Shown: positions 18,358-28,096 of the stretch, piece after piece | Layout of the letters: every line of letters starts with the position of its first letter | Position numbering within the stretch: position 1 is the first letter of the stretch | Assembly (NCBI GenBank): GCA_947626335.1 | Contig: CANQRY010000015.1 | Span: forward strand, 1-35,486 | Direction of reading: 5' to 3' | DNA: 35,486 nt | Source of the DNA: an uncultured Clostridia bacterium | Lineage (GTDB): Bacteria; Bacillota; Clostridia; TANB77; CAG-508 | The notes under the pieces: model-generated | Seen by the model: only the letters and a program-made list of their open reading frames with translations | The model's database searches: none | What the model was told of the DNA's origin: nothing | Position numbers and translations under genes: made by a program

Positions 18358-18798
18358 TTAATAGACTCCGTATACAAGTAACATACACGTAATCCCGGAG
18401 TCTGTGAACCAATACTCCAAAGTGTAGTCACCTGCAGGAATCGAGAAGGCATCCCCCGCAACATTCCAGGTAACCAGAGTCGTTACTGGAATATTTAAAG
18501 TTGCTGCGCCTAGCTCTTTTCCATTCGAATCCCGAAGTAGCAAAATGAGAGCAGTCGGAGAACTAACTTGCACTTGCACCAAAAATTTCATATCATGTGT
18601 AAGCGAATAATAATGAAATGATTCAGATTTGTGCGTAGTGGAAGTTGTTCCATAATCTACAACAATGGGCATTTGCTCACTGTTGCTACTAAGGGGTACA
18701 TTGGTGATATCAGCACCGGCTGCTGAAGCAAATGCGGTTGAAGAAACAGCAAAGCACATTACATAGGCGAGAAGTAAGGAAATTACTCGTTTTTTCAT
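18358..18798 (-). CDS. Secreted protein of foreign base composition, unknown function
   Basis: This 146-residue protein has a clear signal peptide (MKKRVISLLLAYVMCFAV, probable cleavage after AFA-S or ASA-A near residue 25). The mature part of about 120 residues is beta-rich (FHYYSLTHDMKFLVQVQV, GDYTLEYWFTD), resembling small jelly-roll or pre-peptidase-like secreted domains, but I recognise no family. The DNA is visibly richer in G and C than all neighbours and uses codons such as CCC, CGG, GCG and GTC. It has a plain in-frame CGG at codon 89 where Arg fits (LLLRDSNGKE). GAGGTG precedes the start. Likely recent transfer. Confidence 0.75.
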   Translation of the reverse strand: MKKRVISLLLAYVMCFAVSSTAFASAAGADITNVPLSSNSEQMPIVVDYGTTSTTHKSESFHYYSLTHDMKFLVQVQVSSPTALILLLRDSNGKELGAATLNIPVTTLVTWNVAGDAFSIPAGDYTLEYWFTDSGITCMLLVYGVY

Positions 18799-18845
18799 TT
18801 AAATTCACCTCTTAGTAAGATATATGTACAAACATTTTCCCTTTA

Positions 18846-18880
18846 TACATAGATACCAGTATAAATCTGGTATTTATGTA
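18846..18880. repeat. Inverted repeat upstream of the secreted-protein gene
   Basis: Arms 18846-18859 and 18867-18880 (TACATAGATACCAG and its complement, one G-T pair) enclose a 7-base loop. No T-run follows. It is the right outer hairpin of the cassette and could also serve as an operator. Confidence 0.6.
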
Positions 18881-18988
18881 ATCAAACAATTAGTATCATT
18901 AAATCTACCAGAACTATAGTATAATTCAATTACTTTAATTTTGTCAATAAAATATAGTAATTTTTAAGCAGATTGCTTTTAATTTAAA

Positions 18989-20443
18989 TTATTTTTCGTG
19001 CTTGCCTTTTGTAGGCTTTCTTTTAGCTACCTTTTTCTCTTTTTCTTTTTCCTCTTTTTTCTCTTTTGGTTCTTTTACTCTTTTTCCTTCTTTAGAGCTT
19101 TTTATTTGCTTTTTAGCTTTTTCTGCTACTTTCTTTTTTTCTGGTTTTCCTAATAGCTTAAACATATTTGCTTTATATTTTTCTACTCCAGGTTGATTAA
19201 ATGGATTAACTCCTAATAATGTTCCTGACATAGCACATGCTTTTTCAAAAAAGTATATTAAATGTCCTAAATTATACTCATTTAGCTTGTCCATAGTAAT
19301 TAGCATATTTGGAACTCCACCTTCAACATGAGCTTCAATTGTTCCTTCCATTGCTTTTTTATTTACTTCGTCTAAGCCTTTATTTACTAAATAATTAAGT
19401 TCATCTAAATTGTCTTCATCTGTTTTAATTTTTATATCTGTAGCACTTTCTTTTATATTTATTACAGTTTCAAATAAATTTCTTCTTCCTTCTTGAATAT
19501 ATTGTCCTAATGAGTGTAAATCTGTTGTAAATTCTGCTCCTGTAGGGTAAATACCTTTTCCATCTTTGCCTTCACTTTCGCCAAAAAGCTGTTTCCACCA
19601 TTCAATTAAATAATGTAGTTTTGGCTCATAACTTACTAAAATTTCTATATGCTTTTTATCTTTATATAATAAATTTCTTATAATTGCATATTTATAGCAA
19701 TCATTGTATTTTAAATTTTTGTCTGAATATTTTTCTTCTGCAAATTTAGCACCTTCTAATAGTTTTTCTATATCAAGACCTGCTACTGCAATAGGAAGAA
19801 GTCCAACTGGCGATAATACAGAATACCTGCCTCCTATATTTGCTGGAATTACAAATGTTGTATAGTCTTCTTCATCTGCAATTTGCTTTAATGCTCCTTC
19901 TTTTTTATCTGTTGTAACATATATTCTTTTTCTTGCTTCTTTTATTCCATATTTATTTTCTAGTAGTTCTCTAAATATTCTAAATGCAATTGCAGGTTCT
20001 GTAGTAGTACCTGATTTTGAAATTACATTTATTGATAAGTCTTTGTTTCCAATTAAATCTATTAAATCATTTATATAGTTTGGACTTAAGTTGTTTCCAA
20101 CATATAGTATTTGAGGAGATTTTCTTTTATCTTGTGGAAGATAGTTATAAAAAGTATGTGTTAATGCTTCTATTACAGCTCTTGCTCCTAAATATGAGCC
20201 ACCAATTCCTATAACTAAAAGTATTTCAGAATCTTCTTGTATTTTTTTTGCAGATTTTTTTATCTTTTCAAGTTCCTTTTTATCATATTTAGTAGGCCAT
20301 TCAAGCCATCCTAAAAATTCTGTTTTACTTTTACTTTTTTTGTGTAGTTCATCATGAGCCTCAGCCACTTCATCTGCATATTGCATAAATTCTTTTTCTT
20401 CAATACCGCTATTTTTGAAGTCTAATTTTACATTTTGAATCAT
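18989..20443 (-). CDS. pgi: Glucose-6-phosphate isomerase with basic C-terminal tail
   Basis: The enzyme interconverts glucose-6-phosphate and fructose-6-phosphate in glycolysis. The 484 residues include the phosphate-binding [28 protein letters not shown], the [14 protein letters not shown] signature, and TTDLHSLGQ near the active-site base. The catalytic protein ends near residue 432 ([14 protein letters not shown]). The last 50 residues are almost entirely Lys, Glu and Arg ([14 protein letters not shown] ... [11 protein letters not shown]), longer than the usual clostridial enzyme of about 450. GGAGGAG precedes the ATG. The gene ends next to the accessory island. Confidence 0.96.
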   Translation of the reverse strand: MIQNVKLDFKNSGIEEKEFMQYADEVAEAHDELHKKSKSKTEFLGWLEWPTKYDKKELEKIKKSAKKIQEDSEILLVIGIGGSYLGARAVIEALTHTFYNYLPQDKRKSPQILYVGNNLSPNYINDLIDLIGNKDLSINVISKSGTTTEPAIAFRIFRELLENKYGIKEARKRIYVTTDKKEGALKQIADEEDYTTFVIPANIGGRYSVLSPVGLLPIAVAGLDIEKLLEGAKFAEEKYSDKNLKYNDCYKYAIIRNLLYKDKKHIEILVSYEPKLHYLIEWWKQLFGESEGKDGKGIYPTGAEFTTDLHSLGQYIQEGRRNLFETVINIKESATDIKIKTDEDNLDELNYLVNKGLDEVNKKAMEGTIEAHVEGGVPNMLITMDKLNEYNLGHLIYFFEKACAMSGTLLGVNPFNQPGVEKYKANMFKLLGKPEKKKVAEKAKKQIKSSKEGKRVKEPKEKKEEKEKEKKVAKRKPTKGKHEK

Positions 20444-20529
20444 TTTTTCTCCTCCTTTTCTTTTGTAACTATCATAATTTTATATCAACTATTATTTTTA
20501 TTCAATCTATTTTTATAAAATTCTTAAAT

Positions 20530-21651
20530 TTATTTTAATGCCTCGTCCATTGCTTTTGCTAAATATTTCATACTTACTAAAGTTTGGTCTAAAGTGTTTC
20601 CAGTGGCGCCTACTTCAATAATTACAGCAGCTTTTGAAACATGCTGGTTATAGCCTGAATATCGTAATATAATTGGTTTAAATAGCCCTGGGTAAAGTTT
20701 ATTTGCTGTTTCTTGAATTTTAACCGCAAATTTTAAGTTTTGCGCCCAGTTTTCGTGTTTTATTTTGCTTCCATTTCCTCCAATTACAAACATAATTTGT
20801 GCTGCATATTCATCTCCTATTTTAACAGTTGGTGCATAACTTGTATCTGCAATTGCATCTCTGTGCAAATCTATTACAATATCAATATTTTCATTTTTTT
20901 CTAAGATTTCTGTTACTGTTTTTAAAGAATTTGTATATGAACCAGAATAAGAAGGATAGTCATGAAGAGTTTCGTTATGTATTACTTTATACCCATAACT
21001 AGTAAGCTGATTATCTAATTCTCTTCCTACTCTTATTACTGAATAGTTTTTATCTGTTGTTCTAAAATTTCCCGTTGGTTTATATGTATATTTTTCGCTT
21101 GAAGTATAACTTTCTGATGCATGTGTGTGAAATATTAGTATGTTTTCAGTGTTTATATCTATATCTGGTGTTAATAACTCTTTTGTAAGTTTATAATCAG
21201 TTTCATTTTTTATTTTAACTCCATTATATTGAGTAGTATATTTTTCTGGAACATCTGATTTTTGCACTTCTGTTTCTAAGCCTGTTTGAGCCTGCTCAGT
21301 ATTTTGAACGTTTGAAGTATTTTCTTCGTTTGTATTTAAATTTTCTGCAACTTGAATATTATTTTTATTTGTAATTGAAGATAGCATTTCAAGTTCTACG
21401 CTTAAACCAAATTTTAATGGATTAAAATCTACTTCATTTCTTTGCTGTTTTTCATCTACACTTGCTATGCTCGGAAGTGTCATGCCCAAGCAAGAAATAA
21501 GACTATTATTTTTTATTAACTCATTATTTTGTATGTTAGTTTTTATATTTGAAGAATATTTTATAACAGTTACAATTATTGTTATAACAACTGTTATTTT
21601 AATTAGATATTTAATAATATCTTTCAGGCTAATTACTGCCATATTTATCAT
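20530..21651 (-). CDS. spoIIP: Stage II sporulation protein P
   Basis: SpoIIP is a membrane-bound amidase/endopeptidase that, with SpoIID, strips septal peptidoglycan during forespore engulfment. After one N-terminal membrane segment comes a linker (about 100-150). The catalytic domain then has the zinc-ligand motifs FHTHASESY, DLHRDA and VIIEVGATGNT, with the glutamate typical of amidase_3-like SpoIIP. The 373-residue product starts at 21651, where AAAGGAGA is placed correctly; an ATG 24 bases earlier lacks a binding site. Its presence shows that the organism can form endospores. It lies between hisS and pgi. Confidence 0.94.
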   Translation of the reverse strand: MINMAVISLKDIIKYLIKITVVITIIVTVIKYSSNIKTNIQNNELIKNNSLISCLGMTLPSIASVDEKQQRNEVDFNPLKFGLSVELEMLSSITNKNNIQVAENLNTNEENTSNVQNTEQAQTGLETEVQKSDVPEKYTTQYNGVKIKNETDYKLTKELLTPDIDINTENILIFHTHASESYTSSEKYTYKPTGNFRTTDKNYSVIRVGRELDNQLTSYGYKVIHNETLHDYPSYSGSYTNSLKTVTEILEKNENIDIVIDLHRDAIADTSYAPTVKIGDEYAAQIMFVIGGNGSKIKHENWAQNLKFAVKIQETANKLYPGLFKPIILRYSGYNQHVSKAAVIIEVGATGNTLDQTLVSMKYLAKAMDEALK

Positions 21652-21739
21652 ATTTTGATTTTCTCCTTTGTCCATATTATTATATAAAATATATGCCCAA
21701 AGTTTAAAAAATATGAAAATATAGAGCTTGTTTATACGT

Positions 21740-21779
21740 AATAGAAGGAGCTTTTGCTTAAAACAAAAACCCCTCCACT
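21740..21779 (-). terminator. Weak terminator-like hairpin after hisS
   Basis: GGAG and CTTTTG near 21747-21756 face CAAAAAC and CCCTCC near 21762-21776 around a short loop, just past the hisS stop. The stem is imperfect and the minus-strand T-run (TTCTATT) is weak. Confidence 0.4.
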
Positions 21780-21784
21780 CATGC

Positions 21785-23098
21785 TTATTTTTTTATATAA
21801 TTTATAATTTCTTTTACATCAAAACCCACAGCAGTTTCTTCACCTGTTTCCATATTTTTAACATTTAACTTGTTAGAACTTATTTCATCTTCTCCTATTG
21901 CTATTACATATGGAATTTTTAATTTATCGGCATATTTAAACTTTGCCTTTGCTTTTTTGTTGTTTAAATATATTTCTGTGTTTATTCCATTTTGTCTTAA
22001 AGCGTTTGCTAATTCTATTGGTTTGCTTAAATCTTCTAGCATTGGAATAATTAAAATATCTGCCATAGAACGTTTTTTTGTTTCTATTAAATTCATTTCA
22101 TTTAATTTATAGAATAATCGTGTTAATCCTATTGAAATTCCTACTCCAGGTAGTTTTTTATCTGTATAATATTCTGCTAGGTTTTCATATCTTCCGCCTG
22201 AGCATACACTTCCTATTTCTCTATAATCATTTAAAAATGTTTCATATACTGTGCCAGTGTAATAGTCTAAACCTCTAGCAATTGTTAAATCCACTTTAAA
22301 ATGAGTGTCTGGAACTCCAAATATTCTAATATATTTAACAACCTCTTTTAACTCTTCTACACCTGTTTTAAAAGCTTCGTTTTGTATATTTAATTCTTCT
22401 AATTTTTTAATTTTTTCATCTGTGCCACCATCAATTTGAATAAAGCTCATTATTTGATTTATTTCTTTTGAACCTATTTGTAGTTTTTCTAATTCTTCTA
22501 TAACAGCTTCTTGTCCTATTTTTTCTAGTTTATCAATAATGCGCATAATTTCTACAGAATTTTCTTTTTGATTTATGTTTTCAAATAGTCCATTTAAAAT
22601 TCTTCTGTTATTTATGCATATTGTAAAATCATTAAACCCAATTTCTTTAATTAAATTGTATATTACACTTGGAATTTCTGCATCATTTATAATATCTAAT
22701 TCTTCATCTCCAATAATATCAATATCGCATTGATAAAATTCACGAAACCTGCCCTTTTGCGCTCTTTCGCCTCTATATACTTTGCCTATTTGATATCTTC
22801 TAAAAGGAAAACTTAAATTGCCATAGTTTTTTGCAACATATTTTGCAAGGGGTACAGTTAGGTCAAACCTCATTGAAATATCTGTATCTCCTTTTTGAAA
22901 ACGATATATTTGTTTTTCTGTTTCGCCACCTGCTTTTGCAAGCAAAATTTCAGATAGTTCTAAAACTGGTGTATCTAATGGCAGAAATCCAAATTTTTGA
23001 TATGTTTTTTCTATTTTTTGTTTCATTTGCTCAAATAGTATTTGCTCATTGGGTAGTAACTCCATAAAGCCTGGTAAGGTTCTTGGTTCTACTTTCAT
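21785..23098 (-). CDS. hisS: Histidyl-tRNA synthetase
   Basis: This 437-residue class II synthetase charges tRNA-His. Motif 1 is in the N-terminal LPNEQILFEQMKQKIEKTY region. Motif 2 is RYQIGKVYRGERAQKGRFRE, followed by FYQCDIDIIG. The His-specific motifs are ARGLDYYTGTVYE and CSGGRYENLA, motif 3 is GVGISIGLTRL, and a C-terminal anticodon-binding domain follows. GAGAGGATG precedes the ATG. No T-box is visible upstream; it follows the MBL gene by 36 bases and is probably transcribed with rel and recJ. Confidence 0.97.
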   Translation of the reverse strand: MKVEPRTLPGFMELLPNEQILFEQMKQKIEKTYQKFGFLPLDTPVLELSEILLAKAGGETEKQIYRFQKGDTDISMRFDLTVPLAKYVAKNYGNLSFPFRRYQIGKVYRGERAQKGRFREFYQCDIDIIGDEELDIINDAEIPSVIYNLIKEIGFNDFTICINNRRILNGLFENINQKENSVEIMRIIDKLEKIGQEAVIEELEKLQIGSKEINQIMSFIQIDGGTDEKIKKLEELNIQNEAFKTGVEELKEVVKYIRIFGVPDTHFKVDLTIARGLDYYTGTVYETFLNDYREIGSVCSGGRYENLAEYYTDKKLPGVGISIGLTRLFYKLNEMNLIETKKRSMADILIIPMLEDLSKPIELANALRQNGINTEIYLNNKKAKAKFKYADKLKIPYVIAIGEDEISSNKLNVKNMETGEETAVGFDVKEIINYIKK

Positions 23099-23134
23099 TT
23101 TAATTTCATCCTCTCTGATTATTTTGTAAACGTT

Positions 23135-23782
23135 CTAGTCTTCTCTTGGTTTTAATTCATAATAAATAGGTAATTCTTCCTTAATCATAGTTGACTTTCC
23201 GTGTCCTGGGTATACAATTGTGCTTTCTGGTAATACCAATATTTTTTGTGTAATTGAATTTATTATATCTGTAAAATTACTTGTTGGAAGGTCTGTTCTT
23301 CCCCAAGTTCCATGAAATATTGTATCACCTGAGAAAAGTAAATTTTCTTGCTTGCAATACAAACAACTTCCTCCTATAGTATGACCCGGTGTGTGAATAA
23401 CTTTAAACTCAATATTTCCTAAATGTATAGTATCATCATCAACTCTTGAATCTGCTTCTAAATGTATTTCTTCAATTCCTATGTAATCAGTAAGACTTTT
23501 ATCTTTATTATATAAGCCTTCTGCATCATATCTATGAATTAAAATTTTTCCACCTTTTTGCTCTTTTAAACTTTTTAGTGCTCCAATATGGTCTCCATGG
23601 CAATGTGTTAAATATATATATTTTAAATTTGCATTTAATATATCTAACATTTGTATAATTTTTTCTACTTCTCCACCTGGGTCTATTACCATTGTTTCTT
23701 TTGTTTTTTCATCTTGAACAATATAGCAATTTGTTCTATCGCTTATAAGTCCGCTATTTACTTTTAGTACCTTTAGTATCAT
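23135..23782 (-). CDS. Metallo-beta-lactamase-fold hydrolase (glyoxalase II-like)
   Basis: The protein has 215 residues. Metal ligands are in THCHGDHIGA (HxHxDH), HTPGHTIGG, FSGDTIFHGTWGRTD and the terminal YPGHG. This set is typical of the YqgX/GloB-like single-domain hydrolases, which act on thioesters or persulfides in the cytosol; the substrate is not certain. It sits between rel and hisS, its common place in clostridia. GAGGAA lies before the ATG. Confidence 0.9.
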   Translation of the reverse strand: MILKVLKVNSGLISDRTNCYIVQDEKTKETMVIDPGGEVEKIIQMLDILNANLKYIYLTHCHGDHIGALKSLKEQKGGKILIHRYDAEGLYNKDKSLTDYIGIEEIHLEADSRVDDDTIHLGNIEFKVIHTPGHTIGGSCLYCKQENLLFSGDTIFHGTWGRTDLPTSNFTDIINSITQKILVLPESTIVYPGHGKSTMIKEELPIYYELKPRED

Positions 23783-23815
23783 TTATTTTCCTCTTTCTTT
23801 AGTTTTAAATATAAT

Positions 23816-26014
23816 CTATTTTTTACGTTTTACTTCATACACACTATCAATTTTTCTTAATTGCTTTAATATTTTATTTAATTCTTCTATGTTTTCTACT
23901 TCAACAGTTACTTCTGTAATTGCTATTTTTTCCTTATTTGCCCTAGAAGTTACTGCTAATAATTTACTTTTTGTATTTTCAATTTCTTTAATAATATCTG
24001 CAAGAAGTCCGTTTCTCTCGTTTCCATAAATTTCAATATCAACACTATATTTGCTTTTTTCTTCTTCAAACCAGTAAACATCAATCATACGATTTTCTTC
24101 AGATAATAAACTTTTTACATTTACACAGTCTTTTCTATGTACAGATACTCCTCTTCCTTTTGTAATGTATCCTACTATTTCATCACCTGGTAATGGATTA
24201 CAGCATTTAGATAATTTTACCAAACAATTATCAATTCCTTTTACTATAATACCATTTTTAGAAGGTTTATTGTTATTTATTTTTTCTTTTGATAATTCTT
24301 CTAATTTTTCTTCTAAGTTTTCAGAATCGTGTTCTTTACGATATTCTTCAAGCATTCTTGCTACTATTTTGCCAGGTGATATGGCTCCAAACCCAACAGA
24401 AGCATACATATCTTCTACTTCGCTGTATTTATATCTATCTAGCGCTGCTTGCATATACTCTGTTTTTGCAAGTTCAGCATGTGTCATACCAATTTTTTTA
24501 ATTTCTTTTTCTATTAAGTCTTTTCCTTTTTCTATGTTTTCTTCTCTTTCGTTTTTCTTAAACCATGCTAGTATTTTGTTTTTTGCAGTAGAAGTTTTAA
24601 TAAATTTAAGCCAGTCACGACTTGGACCTCTTGAACTATCTGAAGTAATAATTTCTACAATATCACCATTTTTTAAAGTTGTTACAATTGGCATCATTTT
24701 GCTATTTATTTTAGCACCTGTCATGTGATTTCCAATTTCTGCGTGTATATTATATGCAAAATCTATTGGAGTACTTCCTTTAGCTAATGCTATAATTTTT
24801 CCTTTTGGAGTAAACACATAAACCTCATCTTCAAATAGCTCTGTTTTTAGAGTTTTTAAAAATTCATCTGGATCTTGCATATCTTTTTGCCACTCTAATG
24901 TTTCTCTAAGCCATGAAAGTTTATCTTCTTCTACTTTTACATTTGCTTTTTTATTACCTAAAAAACTTGCTTCTTTATATGCCCAGTGTGCAGCAATACC
25001 ATATTCTGCAACACGATGCATGTCCCATGTACGTATTTGTACTTCAAAAGGTGTTCCTTTTGGTCCAATTAAAGTTGTATGTAACGATTGGTACATATTA
25101 GGTTTTGGTACTGAAATATAGTCTTTAAATCTTCCTGGCATTGGATTATATAGTTCATGTACTATTCCTAAAACAGCATAGCAATCTTTTACTGAATTTA
25201 CAATAACTCTTAGTGCAAATAGGTCATACACTTGGTCTAAAGTAATATTATCTCTTTTCATTTTACGATAAATACTATATAAATGTTTTGCTCTACCTGT
25301 AACTTCCGCTTCAATATGAGCTTTTTTAACTTCCTTTTTGATTTCCTCCATAATCATATCAATGAACTTTAAGCGTTCTTCTCTTTTACGATCAATGCCT
25401 TCTACTAATTCACGATATTCTTTTGGATATAAATATTTAAAAGATAAATCTTCTAATTCCCATTTTAAAGAATACATACCCAAACGGTTAGCAAGTGGTG
25501 CATATAGCTCCATTGTTTCATTTGCATTTGCTATTTGTCTATCTCGAGTTAAGTACTTTAAAGTTCTCATATTATGAAGTCTATCTGCTAGCTTAATAAG
25601 TATTACTCTAATATCCTTGCCCATAGCAAGAAACATTTTTCTATAATTTTCAACTTGTTGCTCTGCCATTGTAGCATATTGAAGTTTGCTAAGTTTGGTT
25701 ACACCATCTACTAACTCTGCAACTTCTGTTCCAAAAGTATTAATTAGGTCTTGCTTACTTAAATCTGTATCTTCTATGGTATCATGTAAAAGTGCTGCAC
25801 AAATTGTGCTATCATCTAATCCTAAAGTTGATAAAATATATGCTACTTGAACGGGGTGAATAATATATGGCTCTCCTGACATTCTTAATTGGTCGCCATG
25901 ATATTTTTTTGCATAATTATATGCTTTTTTAATTAGCCTACTATCAGATTTTCTATTATTTTTCTTTGCTGTAGCTATTACATCTTCTATTGTCATTTCT
26001 TTTACTTGAGACAT
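23816..26014 (-). CDS. rel: Bifunctional (p)ppGpp synthetase/hydrolase
   Basis: This is the stringent-response enzyme, making and removing (p)ppGpp. The 732 residues begin with the hydrolase domain: H53, the H77-D78 pair in LLHDTIEDTD, and EDTDL all intact. The synthetase domain follows (RLGMYSLKWELEDLSFKYL, then SIYRKMKRDN and YDLFALRVI, with PNMYQSLHTT). The TGS domain (VYVFTPKGKIIALAKGSTP), a zinc-finger-like CCNPLPGDEIVG and a C-terminal ACT domain complete it. GAGGTG is spaced correctly for the ATG at 26014; a GTG start at 26026 is also in frame. It follows recJ by 28 bases. Confidence 0.96.
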   Translation of the reverse strand: MSQVKEMTIEDVIATAKKNNRKSDSRLIKKAYNYAKKYHGDQLRMSGEPYIIHPVQVAYILSTLGLDDSTICAALLHDTIEDTDLSKQDLINTFGTEVAELVDGVTKLSKLQYATMAEQQVENYRKMFLAMGKDIRVILIKLADRLHNMRTLKYLTRDRQIANANETMELYAPLANRLGMYSLKWELEDLSFKYLYPKEYRELVEGIDRKREERLKFIDMIMEEIKKEVKKAHIEAEVTGRAKHLYSIYRKMKRDNITLDQVYDLFALRVIVNSVKDCYAVLGIVHELYNPMPGRFKDYISVPKPNMYQSLHTTLIGPKGTPFEVQIRTWDMHRVAEYGIAAHWAYKEASFLGNKKANVKVEEDKLSWLRETLEWQKDMQDPDEFLKTLKTELFEDEVYVFTPKGKIIALAKGSTPIDFAYNIHAEIGNHMTGAKINSKMMPIVTTLKNGDIVEIITSDSSRGPSRDWLKFIKTSTAKNKILAWFKKNEREENIEKGKDLIEKEIKKIGMTHAELAKTEYMQAALDRYKYSEVEDMYASVGFGAISPGKIVARMLEEYRKEHDSENLEEKLEELSKEKINNNKPSKNGIIVKGIDNCLVKLSKCCNPLPGDEIVGYITKGRGVSVHRKDCVNVKSLLSEENRMIDVYWFEEEKSKYSVDIEIYGNERNGLLADIIKEIENTKSKLLAVTSRANKEKIAITEVTVEVENIEELNKILKQLRKIDSVYEVKRKK

Positions 26015-26042
26015 ATTGCTTATCACCTCTTATACTTTAGCT

Positions 26043-27736
26043 TTATTCTATTAATGCTTTTCTCATATCTTTTAAATTTATTTGCAATTCTTCATTTCCG
26101 TTTGAAATTATTTATTTCTAATGAACCAACTAAATCTACTCTATCTCCTATTAAGTAATTTTGTGTATTATTTCCCATATTAAAACCTATACAGTTTATT
26201 ATAAAGTTATCTTGAGAAAGTCTTAACTTTAAATGCTTTCCTTCTGATAATGTTCTTATTGATTGTATCTTTAGGTCTTTAAATAAAAATAGCGGTGTTT
26301 TATTAGCCTCACCATAAGGCTCTAATAATTCCAAATCTTTAACAATTTGTAAGTTTATATTTTTTAAGTCTATTTGTCTATTTATTTTAATAATCGGTAT
26401 TATATCACTAATATTACTGTTTTGTGCATAGTTTTCAAATTCTTTTTTAAAATTTTCAAAATTTTCTTTTTTAATTGTCATTCCAATTGCCATACTATGC
26501 CCACCAAATTTTTCAATTTCACCACTGCAATTCATTAAAGCTTCGTGTAAGTCAAAACCTGGTATGCTTCTTCCAGAGCCTTTACCAAGTTCTCCTTCAA
26601 AGCAAATTAAAATACTTGGTTTAAAATATATATCTGTTACTTTAGAAGATACTATTCCAATAACTCCATGATGCCATCCTTCTTTTCCTAATATAATACA
26701 GCTTTTTTCTTTTTCGTTTTCTTCTATTTGTTCTAGTGCTTCTCTAAAAATGCGTTTTTCTTCTGTTTGTCTTTGTACATTATACTCATTTAATTTTTCT
26801 GTAATTTCTCTTGCTTCTTGTATGTTTTTTGTTAAAAATAGCTTTAATGCTTCTATTTCTTTCCCCATTCTACCACAGGCATTTATTCTTGGTGCTATAC
26901 CAAATGAAACTGCAGTAGAATCAATTTTTTTATAACCAATAGAGTTTATAAGTGCTTTTAAACCAACATTTTTAGTCATTGGTATTAACTTTAAACCTAG
27001 TTTTGCAATTACTCTATTTTCATCTACTAATGGAACGATATCTGAAATGGTACCTACGCAAACAATATCTAAATATTTTAGATATTCTTTTGGATCTAAA
27101 TTTAATTTGATTGAAATAGCTTGAATTAACTTAAATACTACTCCTACACCTGCTAATTGATTAAATGGATAGTTATTATCTTTTCTTTTTGCATCAATTA
27201 CTGCCAAACAACTTGGTAGTAGTTCTCCTGGCTCATGATGATCTGTTATAATAACTTCTATTCCTAAGCTTTTAGCATACTCAATTTCTTCTACACATGA
27301 AATTCCACAGTCTACTGTAATTATTAAAGTATAACCTTCGCTTTTTATGTAATCAATTGAACTTTTATTTAATCCATATCCTTCGTTTAGCCTATTTGGT
27401 ATGTACTGACCTACATTTAATCCTCTTTCTTCTAGAAATTGTTTTAAAACAGTTGTGCTTGTAATTCCATCTGCATCATAATCTCCGTAAATTATAACCT
27501 TTTCTTGAGTATTTATTGCTTTAATAAGTCTTTCTACTGCTATTTCCATATCTGGCATTAAAAAAGGATCGTGAAAGTCATCTCGTGTAGGGTTTAAAAA
27601 AGTTTGTACTTCTTGTTTGCTTTTTATTCCGCCTTTGGTATAAACTACTTGCAAGAAGTACACTTATATTATTTTCTTCAGCTATTTTATTTATTTCTTC
27701 TTCATTTATTTCAGATACTTCCCATTTTTTATTCAT
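26043..27736 (-). CDS. recJ: ssDNA exonuclease RecJ, read through two +1 shifts at CGG
   Basis: RecJ degrades single-stranded DNA 5' to 3' in recombination and repair. AGGAG precedes the ATG at 27736. The first 35 codons end LLASSLYQR and meet CGG (27629-27631); skipping the C gives GIKSKQEVQTFLNP, the expected start of the core. The core carries YGDYDADGITS, VDCGIS, DHHEPG, the DHHA1 part GWHHGVIGI and GGHSMAIGM. Near the end, EINNFK meets a second CGG (26098-26100); skipping the C gives GNEELQINLKDMRKALIE and a stop at 26043. With both shifts the protein has 563 residues, normal for the family. Without the second it loses only about 16 residues; without the first it is lost after about 50 residues. 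Confidence 0.9.
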
Positions 27737-27769
27737 TATTTTCTCCTATATATTGCTGTAATTATATTA

Positions 27770-28078
27770 CTATAATAACTTTAATATTTCTTCTTTTGCT
27801 TGTACTCCAATTGTTCTTGCAACTTCTTTTCCTTGTTTAATAATTATAAAAGTTGGTATGCTCATTACATTATATTCCATTGCTAAATCTTCATTTTCAT
27901 CAATATTAACTTTTGCAACTTTTAAATCAGCTTCTTTTTCTTTTGCTATTTCATCAACAACTGGTGCCATCATTTTGCAAGGCATACACCATTCTGCCCA
28001 AAAGTCAATAAGAACTGTTTTTGATTCTTCTAAAACCTCTTGTTTAAAATTTTCACTATTTAAGTTTACAATTTCCAT
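27770..28078 (-). CDS. trxA: Thioredoxin
   Basis: The 102-residue thioredoxin fold has active site WAEWCMPCKMMAPV. The redox pair is CMPC instead of the usual CGPC, which could alter the redox potential. The cis-proline motif SIPTFIII is present. It lies 18 bases after trxB, which reduces it, and upstream of recJ. Confidence 0.95.
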   Translation of the reverse strand: MEIVNLNSENFKQEVLEESKTVLIDFWAEWCMPCKMMAPVVDEIAKEKEADLKVAKVNIDENEDLAMEYNVMSIPTFIIIKQGKEVARTIGVQAKEEILKLL

Positions 28079-28096
28079 ATTTTTAATCTCCTTTAT

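Larger units (their letters stand above)
18255..18880. mobile_element. Inverted-repeat/hairpin cassette around a foreign gene
   Basis: The 18358-18798 gene is framed by AAGGGAAAATGTTGTGTACA (18281-18300) and its inverted copy at 18825-18843 (one base shorter, otherwise identical). Just outside each repeat is a hairpin: 18255-18277 on the left (3-base gap) and 18846-18880 on the right (2-base gap; 14-bp arms with one G-T pair, ATACCAG/CTGGTAT core). The unit is about 625 bp, and its base composition differs from the flanks. No transposase is inside. I infer a non-autonomous mobile unit; target-site duplications were not found by eye. Confidence 0.5.

Noticed and set aside
24165..24728. A long plus-strand frame opposite rel
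   Set aside because: A shadow of the conserved rel gene with no start signal; similar opposite frames over ileS, obg and the ATPase gene were dismissed for the same reason.
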